DNA of 17,248 bases from JAICND01 sp035281425. Lineage in GTDB: Bacteria; Actinomycetota; Acidimicrobiia; Spongiisociales; ZC4RG35. A model generated the notes under the pieces. That model worked only from the letters and a program-made list of their open reading frames with translations. It was not told where the DNA came from and did no database searches. The DNA is taken from NCBI GenBank assembly GCA_035281425.1, contig DATEDX010000037.1, forward strand, positions 1-17,248, in the 5' to 3' direction. This document shows positions 1 through 5,514 of the stretch, piece after piece. A program made the position numbers and the translations under genes. Each line of letters opens with the position of its first letter. Positions within the stretch are counted from its first letter, which is position 1.

Positions 1-377
1 CCCGGGTTGGTGCCAATGTGCTGTCAGAGATCCTCTGCACCGGCCAAATCCGAGTAATCGTCTCCGACGGCACTGGAAATCGGGTCGACTACTCCGATCT
101 GGGGCAAGCTATTCCCCCCGCCATCCGCACCCTCATCTGGGCTCGGGATCAGGGAGTGTGCACGGTGGATGGCTGTACTTCTCGTTACCGGCTGCAACCC
201 CACCACCTCGTTCCCCGCAGCCAAGGCGGCTCCCACCACCCATCAAACCTCACCCTCTTATGTTGGTTTCACCATCATGTTGTCATCCACGGACTCGGGT
301 TCCGACTCGACCCGGACAGTCCCCCCCAACGGCGACGGTTCATCCGCCAACCCCACCTGCGGGGACCACCCAGGTAG
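1..377 (+). CDS. HNH endonuclease, C-terminal part (13E12/DUF222-type), 5' end outside window
   Basis: The reading frame is open from the left edge (first full codon at base 3), so this is the 3' end of a longer gene; the GTG at 18 is internal, not a start. The visible part ends in an HNH nuclease fold: a Cys-rich beta-hairpin (CTVDGC), then the core HHLVPRSQGG, the Asn-bearing SNLTLLCWFHH and a final HHHVVIH. These give the His/Asn/His metal-binding and catalytic set. The lead-in 'IPPAIRTLIWARDQGVC' is typical of the C-terminus of actinobacterial 13E12/DUF222 proteins, which occur in many copies per genome; their role is not established and phage or mobile origins have been suggested. The N-terminal DUF222 part cannot be seen, so subfamily placement is inferred. 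A repeat-rich spacer follows. Confidence 0.85.
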   Translation, partial: RVGANVLSEILCTGQIRVIVSDGTGNRVDYSDLGQAIPPAIRTLIWARDQGVCTVDGCTSRYRLQPHHLVPRSQGGSHHPSNLTLLCWFHHHVVIHGLGFRLDPDSPPQRRRFIRQPHLRGPPR

Positions 378-403
378 CTGCCAGCTGTCAGCTGTCAGCT
401 TGT
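376..403. repeat. Tandem heptamer array, four copies of AGCTGYC-like unit
   Basis: Four consecutive seven-base units start at 376, 383, 390 and 397: AGCTGCC, AGCTGTC, AGCTGTC, AGCTTGT. The array begins on the HNH stop codon and runs into a small hairpin (TAGCC-AGC-GGCTA, 403-415). It resembles the short tandemly repeated heptamers known from some bacterial intergenic regions. No function is evident. Confidence 0.8.
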
Positions 404-450
404 AGCCAGCGGCTATCAACCTTCTCACCTCTCGTACGCTGTCTCCCTCC

Positions 451-499
451 GTCGCCTTCGGCGACACCTCCCCCAACGTCGCTTCGGTCCTGGGGGAGG
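451..499. repeat. Two adjacent hairpins in the HNH-dinB spacer
   Basis: The first hairpin is GTCGCC-TTC-GGCGAC (451-465), with a perfect 6-bp stem. The second has perfect 9-base arms CCTCCCCCA (467-475) and TGGGGGAGG (491-499) around a 15-base loop. The second loop repeats the first stem-loop imperfectly (CGTCGCTTCGGTC against CGTCGCCTTCGGCG). No T-run follows, so this fits a REP-like intergenic repeat or an mRNA-end structure for the HNH gene better than a classical intrinsic terminator. Confidence 0.6.
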
Positions 500-500
500 A

Positions 501-517
501 AGTCTCACGTCTCCCAC
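501..517 (-). repeat. Inverted copy of the GAGACGT heptamer repeat
   Basis: Read on the minus strand, this stretch contains GAGACGTGAGAC, a 12-base exact match to the array at 12639-12650 in the other repeat-rich spacer. Only about two heptamer units are present here. It links the two spacers as members of one repeat family. Confidence 0.6.
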
Positions 518-558
518 ACTGCCTGCTCGATCCTCGTTGCGAGCCGCCTCGAAGTGTG

Positions 559-573
559 CGAACATCTGTTCGA
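559..573 (+). promoter_or_regulatory. LexA (SOS) box overlapping the dinB start
   Basis: CGAAC-ATCT-GTTCG lies at 559-572 and is followed by A573, the first base of the ATG. It matches 11 of the 12 fixed bases of the mycobacterial-type TCGAAC-N4-GTTCGA LexA operator; only the outermost left base differs. A possible weak promoter TTGCGA (537-542), N17, GAACAT (560-565) would start transcription at about 572-573, giving a leaderless mRNA blocked directly by bound LexA. The box is seen in the sequence; the promoter and mechanism are inferred. Confidence 0.75.
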
Positions 574-1763
574 TGAGGTGGCAGGCTTCGATCCTTCATG
601 CCGACCTTGATGCCTTCTTCGCTTCGGTCGAGCAGCGGGACAATCCCCGGCTGCGGGGGAGGCCGGTGATCGTGGGAAAGGGGGTGGTACTGGCGGCGAG
701 CTACGAGGCTCGGGCTTACGGGGTGGAAGGGGCCATGGGGGGTTCTGTCGCCCGAAGGCTCTGCCCTCACGCCATCGTGGTCGAGCCACACTTTGAGGCC
801 TACGTCGAAGCGAGCAAAGCTGTCTTCGCCCTCTTCGAAGACGTGACTCCGCTGGTGGAAGGGCTTTCGATCGACGAAGCCTTCCTGGACGTGGGTGGTC
901 TGTCCCGCATCTCCGGATCTCCCGCTGAGATCGCGGTGGGGCTGAGGCGGCGGGTGCGAGACGAAGTGGGACTCCCCATCACCATCGGCGTGGCCACCAC
1001 CAAGTTCCTGGCCAAAGTGGCGAGCCAGGTGGCCAAGCCCGACGGGCTGCTGGTGGTGCCGCCGGGGGAGGAGTTGTCGTTCCTTCATCCGCTCCCGGTG
1101 GAGCGATTGTGGGGGGTGGGGAGGGTCACCGCCGGCAAACTGCACGCTGCCGGTCTGGCGACGGTCGGGCAGCTCGCCGAGCTGGAGGAGAGGACCCTGG
1201 TCTCCCTCTTGGGTCGAGCCTCGGGCCATCATCTCCACGCCCTGGCGCACAATCGCGACCCGCGTCGGGTGGAAGGGAGACGGCGACGTCGGTCGATCGG
1301 CTCACAACGGGCTCTGGGACGACGGCGGCGGTCACCGGCCGAGCTTGATACCTATCTCATCGGGTTGGTGGAACGAGTAACGAGGCGGATGCGAGCCGCC
1401 GATCGAGTGGGAAGGACGGTCACCCTCCGTCTCCGTTTCGACGACTTCACCCGCGCCACCCGCTCGGAGACCCTGTTGATGCCCACTGCTTCCACCGACA
1501 GCGTGCTCAAAATCGCCCGCCAGCTACTGGCCGAGGCTCAACCGTTGATCCGCACCCAGGGACTCACCCTGATCGGCCTTTCCGTGAGCAACCTCACCAA
1601 TAGCGACGTCATCCAACTGGCCCTGCCCTTGGATCGGCCCGGCTTCCAAGCCCTCGACGGTGTCATGGACGATCTCAAGAAGCGGTTTGGGAACGACGCC
1701 GTCGGCCGAGCGGTCTTGCTGGGCAGAGATCCGGGGCTGACCATGCCCATGCTGCCCGATTGA
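573..1763 (+). CDS. dinB: DNA polymerase IV (Y-family translesion polymerase)
   Basis: This 396-residue protein is a Y-family error-prone polymerase for lesion bypass. The catalytic Mg-binding residues are visible: D11 in HADLDAFFASVEQ, and D101/E102 in LSIDEAFLD. F16 is the likely steric gate against ribonucleotides (as F13 in E. coli DinB). A helix-hairpin-helix stretch (VERLWGVGRVTAGKLHAAGL) and a little-finger domain follow. QLALPL at residues 348-353 resembles a beta-clamp-binding motif. The ATG at 573 was chosen because it gives the usual N-terminus (MRWQASILHADLDAFF); an in-frame upstream TTG at 537 would read through the SOS box. No Shine-Dalgarno is visible. The LexA box on the start suggests DNA-damage induction. 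The gene converges on the FAD oxidoreductase with a 4-base gap. Confidence 0.95.
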   Translation: MRWQASILHADLDAFFASVEQRDNPRLRGRPVIVGKGVVLAASYEARAYGVEGAMGGSVARRLCPHAIVVEPHFEAYVEASKAVFALFEDVTPLVEGLSIDEAFLDVGGLSRISGSPAEIAVGLRRRVRDEVGLPITIGVATTKFLAKVASQVAKPDGLLVVPPGEELSFLHPLPVERLWGVGRVTAGKLHAAGLATVGQLAELEERTLVSLLGRASGHHLHALAHNRDPRRVEGRRRRRSIGSQRALGRRRRSPAELDTYLIGLVERVTRRMRAADRVGRTVTLRLRFDDFTRATRSETLLMPTASTDSVLKIARQLLAEAQPLIRTQGLTLIGLSVSNLTNSDVIQLALPLDRPGFQALDGVMDDLKKRFGNDAVGRAVLLGRDPGLTMPMLPD

Positions 1764-1767
1764 GCAC

Positions 1768-3015
1768 TTAGATCTGCCCGGACTCGGTAAGGGTCTCGAT
1801 CTCGCTGAGATAGGCCGGATCGTCGTACCGGCCAAGAGCGAAGGCGGGGGCGTAAGGTGGTAAGTCGCCGCCAATGGCGTGGAGAGCGACCAGTTCCCCG
1901 GCGGCCGCCGCCGCCATCACCCCGAATCCGGACAAAGCTCCCAGCACATAGGCGCCGTCGACGGGAAGGGGACCGATCAGGGGACGGTTCTCCCTGGTCT
2001 TGGTGTAATAGCCGCCATCGACAAACGGCTGGGGAAGCCGGTCGAGGTACACGGCCAGTCCCGGGACCATGGTGCTGAGCCCTTTCATCACCACCTCGGG
2101 GTACAGGGCGTCTTGGGGAAGGGGCCAGACCGGCTCGGTGATGAGGCGGTGGTACTCCCAGAGGGCCAGGATCCAGGGCGAATCGGCTCCTCCCTCGGGT
2201 CGGCCATGGCATCCTGGCGGCAAAGTGCCCAAAAGCTCCGTACGTCCCTCGACCTCGAGCTGGTGGGCTTCGGTAGACGACCAGAAGAGTGTCTGGGGAT
2301 CGCTCCAGATCAGCATCGGAGCGTCGCGAGGTATCACTGCCTGGGGATCACGAAACCCAACCTTGAGGTGGAGCTCGGAATACACCGGCAAGTCGACATC
2401 GAGTAGACGCCCGACCGGAGCCAGCATCGGCCCGGCGGCGTTTACGAATATCGGCGTCTCCAAGCGATCTCCCTGGCCAACTTTCACCGCCACCACTCGT
2501 CCTCCCTCCGTCTCCACCCCGGTCACCTCTCCCCGCAGGAGCCGGGCCGACGCCAGCATGTAGGCGCCGAGTTGCTGAGCTGAGAACCAACCCGCCCGTC
2601 GGGCGTGGAGGCCGGCGACGGCAGCTTCGGTGAGGTAGGGGAAACGGCGGCGGAGACTGGGCCCATCCGCGTAGAAGTCGGCCTGGAGGTGGGACCGCTG
2701 CTCGCTCTCGGCGCCCAGGGCTGCCGCTCGCCAAGCCTGGGCGGTGACGAAGAGGTAGCCCCGCTGGTTGAGATGGAAGGCGTAGTTGCTTTCCTCGGCG
2801 TACTGTTCCAAGAGGTCGATGGAGCGGTTCATCAAGCCGGCCATGGGCTGGTTGGGCCACCAGTTTCGGTAACACTCGGTGGACTTGTCGGAGGTGAGGC
2901 TCAACGGGGGGCGGGGGTCGACGATGACAACGTCTTCCACCCCGGCTCGGGCGAGGTGGAAAGCAGCCGAGACCCCGGCAATGCCGGCCCCGGCCACCAC
3001 CGCCCCGGCTTTCAT
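1768..3015 (-). CDS. FAD-dependent oxidoreductase, DAO (D-amino-acid oxidase-like) family
   Basis: This 415-residue flavoenzyme has an N-terminal Rossmann dinucleotide site GAGIAG (residues 9-14), with D33 (IVDPRP) at the end of strand 2 to hold the FAD ribose. A C-terminal FAD-closing segment (GAYVLGALSGFGVMAAAAAG) is typical of the DAO/glycine oxidase/sarcosine oxidase superfamily, whose members oxidise amines or amino acids. The motif STECYRNWWPN (45-55) marks a subgroup I cannot tie to a substrate. There is no signal peptide, so it should be cytosolic. It is the last gene of the six-gene minus-strand unit. Its ATG overlaps the stop of the MoaD-like gene (ATGA, 3012-3015), and the AGGAGG before it is formed by that gene's last codons, suggesting translational coupling. 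Substrate unknown. Confidence 0.85.
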   Translation of the reverse strand: MKAGAVVAGAGIAGVSAAFHLARAGVEDVVIVDPRPPLSLTSDKSTECYRNWWPNQPMAGLMNRSIDLLEQYAEESNYAFHLNQRGYLFVTAQAWRAAALGAESEQRSHLQADFYADGPSLRRRFPYLTEAAVAGLHARRAGWFSAQQLGAYMLASARLLRGEVTGVETEGGRVVAVKVGQGDRLETPIFVNAAGPMLAPVGRLLDVDLPVYSELHLKVGFRDPQAVIPRDAPMLIWSDPQTLFWSSTEAHQLEVEGRTELLGTLPPGCHGRPEGGADSPWILALWEYHRLITEPVWPLPQDALYPEVVMKGLSTMVPGLAVYLDRLPQPFVDGGYYTKTRENRPLIGPLPVDGAYVLGALSGFGVMAAAAAGELVALHAIGGDLPPYAPAFALGRYDDPAYLSEIETLTESGQI

Positions 3016-3287
3016 CCTCCTGAGACCGCCTGGAGGAAAGTGATCTCCGCTCCCTCGGGGAGGGGCGTCGATCGGTCCTCTAATCGGGTCTGAGTGCCGT
3101 TGATGAAACAGAGCACATGCTGGCGAAGCTCACCGGCTTCGTCGAAGAGGTGGACCCTTAGAGTGGGATGCTGTCGGAAGAGAGAGTCGAGCGCTTCCGC
3201 CCAGGTGTTCCCCTCTACCTCCACCCGGCGCGCCGACCCCACCGCCGGCTCCAGCAGCCGGGGGAGCCTCACCGACCCTCGAGCCAT
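3012..3287 (-). CDS. MoaD/ThiS-like ubiquitin-fold protein with C-terminal Gly-Gly
   Basis: This 91-residue protein shows the MoaD/ThiS (beta-grasp, SAMP-like) pattern: an early strand, the helix 'WAEALDSLFRQHP' (29-41), 'FINGTQTRLEDRSTPLPEGA' (61-80), and a tail 'ITFLQAVSGG' ending exactly at Gly-Gly. The free diglycine can be adenylated by an E1-like enzyme and then carry sulfur (molybdopterin, thiamine or thio-tRNA pathways) or be conjugated to proteins as in archaeal SAMPs. No E1-like (ThiF/MoeB), MoaE or ThiG partner lies in the window, so which role applies is open. The ATG at 3287 was chosen because it overlaps the beta-propeller stop as TGATG (3285-3289); the in-frame start at 3341 lies inside that gene. 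Its stop overlaps the FAD oxidoreductase start. Confidence 0.85.
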   Translation of the reverse strand: MARGSVRLPRLLEPAVGSARRVEVEGNTWAEALDSLFRQHPTLRVHLFDEAGELRQHVLCFINGTQTRLEDRSTPLPEGAEITFLQAVSGG

Positions 3288-4327
3288 CAGAGATCGGCGA
3301 CGGCGAAGACCCGGGGAAAGGCAAACGGCAGCGCCTCCCACCGGTCCCCAGCATCGCTCGATGAATAGATGGTGCCGCCGGTAGTGCCGAAGGCCACGCC
3401 TCCCTGCTGGTCGAGGCTGATCGCCTTGCGCAGAACTCCGGTGAATTGGGGTGCCTCCGGCCAGCCCGTGCCCGAGCGCTCCCAGCGGTCACCACCGTCT
3501 CGGGACCGGTAGGCGGCCAGCCTTCCTCCCACCGGGAGGCGGTTCTCATCCGCTTGGAGGGGAACTACGAAGAGGCTTTTGGAGGCATGGTCGCGGCCGA
3601 TGGCGAATCCGAATCCGGCGGGGAGGCCCTCCTCGATCTGCTCCCAATTTTCGCCCCCGTCGCCGGTGCGATAGACCCCCCGATGATCCTGGCGCCAGAT
3701 GTGATCGGGTTGGTCGGGATCGGCCACCAGCCCGTGTACGCACCATCCGTTTTCAGATACTTCCCCGCTTTCGAAGTCCTCCGGAGTCACGGTGGGCTTC
3801 ACCCCCTGGTCGTGTCGCTCGAAGGTGGCACCGCCGTCGTCGGAGCGGAACACTCCCACCGCCGAGATCCCCACCCACATCCGGTCGCCGTCATGGAGGA
3901 TGGAGTGGGCACACATGCCACCCGCCCCCGGGAACCAGCTCTTGCGGCTGGGGTGTTCGTTGAGGGCCTCCACCGGTTCCCAGGAGAGGCCATTGTCCTC
4001 GGAGCGGAAGAGCCCGGCGTCGTCGACCCCGGCATAGACCGACCCCTGATGGGTGGAGAAGACCCAGATTTGGTTGAGCTTGCGGTCGGAGCCTTCGGGA
4101 TGGGCGGGACCGGCAGCCACCTGTTCCCATTCCTCGAGGTCGGAGCTGCGATGAACCGAGGCCCCGAACCAATTCGACGCTAAGCCCGCCAGATAGGTGC
4201 CATCCGGGGCCTGCCCGAAGGCGGTTACCTTCCAACCGGGGAACAACGGGCCCTGAACCGCCCAGGCGCCTTCGGTGCCTCGGAGCAGGTAGCCACCCTT
4301 ATCAGTGCCGATGGCGAGTGTTCTCAT
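3287..4327 (-). CDS. Asp-box (BNR) beta-propeller protein, sialidase/VPS10-like fold
   Basis: This 346-residue protein is built of repeated blades, each carrying an Asp-box (S-x-D-x-G-x-x-W/F). Clear copies begin near residues 109 (SEDNGLSW), 162 (SDDGGATF), 221 (TGDGGENW), 275 (SRDGGDRW) and 323 (SSDAGDRW); a degenerate one is near 61. Asp-boxes are structural turns in sialidases, VPS10/sortilin and HCF136-like propellers and do not prove glycosidase activity. I see no sialidase catalytic arrangement. There is no signal peptide or membrane segment, so it is probably cytosolic. The ATG at 4327 overlaps the hydrolase stop as ATGA, and its own stop overlaps the MoaD-like start. The much longer in-frame extension upstream is the hydrolase gene read in another frame. 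Function unknown; a scaffold for the MoaD-like partner is one possibility. Confidence 0.85.
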   Translation of the reverse strand: MRTLAIGTDKGGYLLRGTEGAWAVQGPLFPGWKVTAFGQAPDGTYLAGLASNWFGASVHRSSDLEEWEQVAAGPAHPEGSDRKLNQIWVFSTHQGSVYAGVDDAGLFRSEDNGLSWEPVEALNEHPSRKSWFPGAGGMCAHSILHDGDRMWVGISAVGVFRSDDGGATFERHDQGVKPTVTPEDFESGEVSENGWCVHGLVADPDQPDHIWRQDHRGVYRTGDGGENWEQIEEGLPAGFGFAIGRDHASKSLFVVPLQADENRLPVGGRLAAYRSRDGGDRWERSGTGWPEAPQFTGVLRKAISLDQQGGVAFGTTGGTIYSSSDAGDRWEALPFAFPRVFAVADL

Positions 4328-5508
4328 GCCTCCATGATGCCTTCGGTGGGGGGGTGATGTCGGGTGGAGAGACTCTGGTCGAGGAATAGCTTGATTTGCC
4401 GGGCGAGGACCCGGGTGCGGATTCCGCCGAGCACATCGAAGGCGTGTTGAGCTCCATGGACCGGGAGGTACTCGGCGCTGGCCCCGGCGCGCTGTAAAGC
4501 CTCCACGAAGTGAACACTCTCCCCCGGAGGCACCAGCGAGTCGTGGGTGCCATGCACCACCAAAAATGGTGGGGCCCCGGCATGGACCTGATCGATGGGG
4601 GAGGCCTGGCGGTACAGCTCCTCTGCCTCGGTGGGAGGGGCTTTCATCACTCGCTTGGGAATGACCGGCCAGTCGTAACGAACCCGGTTCCGGTTGAAGA
4701 AATCGTAGATCCCATAAAGGACCACCGCCGCCGCCACCGAGGTGTCGGCCTCTTCGAACCCCGGCTGCTGGCTGCCGTTGCCCAACGCCGCCAGAGCTGC
4801 CAGATGGGCCCCGGCTGAGCCTCCGGCGATGGCGATCTGTTGGGGATCGATCCCATAGGCCCTCCCCTCGGTCCGGGCCCAGTGGATGGCTCGGTTGACC
4901 GCCACCAGATGCTCGGGGAAGGTGGCGGCGGGGGAGAAGGGATAACGAATCGTGACCACCACCCAGCCTTGGGCGGCGAGATGGTGGGTGATGGTGCGGA
5001 ACTGGCGGCGGGGATCGCCTCCTCCCCAGCTCCCGCCGTGGACGTAGATCAGCGCCGGCCGGAGGCTCGGCGAAGATCCGAGGCGGGTGCGGTAGAGATC
5101 GGTTCGCAAGCCGGGTGCGTATTCGAGGTCGTCCAGTCGCTCGACGCCAGAGGGCAGGTGGTAGGGCCAGGAGGTGAGTCGTTCCCACCAGGAAGCGACG
5201 ACGGGGGTGACCCGGGCTCGTCGAGCTGCTACCAGCGCTCGCCGGATCACTTCTAGCTGGAGCAGCTGGGCGATCCCCACCGCGGCCAGCCCCAAGTTGC
5301 CCATGGGGAGGGCGAGTCCGCCCGCCATGACCAGGGCCCCGGTGATCAGCGTGCGACCGATCAAAAACAGATATGGCGCCTCACCCACCAGCATGGCCGG
5401 TAGCCAGAGGGCCGGGAAACGGCTGGTGGGAGGTGACGGCCGGCGGAGGCCGTTGACGGCGGTGAAGAGAGCGAGCAAGCCGTAGGTGAACAGCAGCGCC
5501 GAGGTCAT
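4324..5508 (-). CDS. Membrane-anchored alpha/beta hydrolase (HSL/carboxylesterase-like)
   Basis: The protein has 394 residues. The N-terminal third holds about three hydrophobic segments (roughly residues 4-18, 32-50 and 53-86), followed from about residue 125 by an alpha/beta-hydrolase domain. That domain has the oxyanion motif HGG (157-159), the nucleophile elbow GGSAG with S231, the acid D323 in VHGTHDSLVP, and the histidine H355 in HGAQHAFD: a complete catalytic triad of the hormone-sensitive-lipase/esterase type. It should hydrolyse an ester, amide or lipid-like bond near the membrane; the substrate is unknown. The ATG is 6 bases after the permease stop and its TGA overlaps the beta-propeller ATG, so it is in the same unit. 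The mix of exporter and membrane esterase suggests envelope lipid or lipoprotein chemistry, which is inference. Confidence 0.88.
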   Translation of the reverse strand: MTSALLFTYGLLALFTAVNGLRRPSPPTSRFPALWLPAMLVGEAPYLFLIGRTLITGALVMAGGLALPMGNLGLAAVGIAQLLQLEVIRRALVAARRARVTPVVASWWERLTSWPYHLPSGVERLDDLEYAPGLRTDLYRTRLGSSPSLRPALIYVHGGSWGGGDPRRQFRTITHHLAAQGWVVVTIRYPFSPAATFPEHLVAVNRAIHWARTEGRAYGIDPQQIAIAGGSAGAHLAALAALGNGSQQPGFEEADTSVAAAVVLYGIYDFFNRNRVRYDWPVIPKRVMKAPPTEAEELYRQASPIDQVHAGAPPFLVVHGTHDSLVPPGESVHFVEALQRAGASAEYLPVHGAQHAFDVLGGIRTRVLARQIKLFLDQSLSTRHHPPTEGIMEA

Positions 5509-5514
5509 AGGTCT

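Noticed and set aside
1..16. Similarity of the left edge to 14233-14249 (CCCGGGTTGG(G)TGCCAA)
   Set aside because: A 16-base match with one gap between coding and promoter DNA is within chance for 17 kb of GC-rich sequence, and the similarity does not extend further.
258..1250. Long minus-strand open frame opposite HNH and dinB
   Set aside because: It is antisense to dinB, low in complexity (His/Arg/Gly/Pro-rich) and has no recognisable domain; such frames are common in GC-rich DNA.
3287..4327. Annotating the beta-propeller as an active sialidase
   Set aside because: Asp-boxes are only structural; the sialidase Arg triad, nucleophilic Tyr and signal peptide were not recognised.
4328..5188. 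Extended N-terminus for the beta-propeller protein
   Set aside because: The extension is the hydrolase gene in another frame; the ATGA overlap at 4324-4327 gives a natural start.
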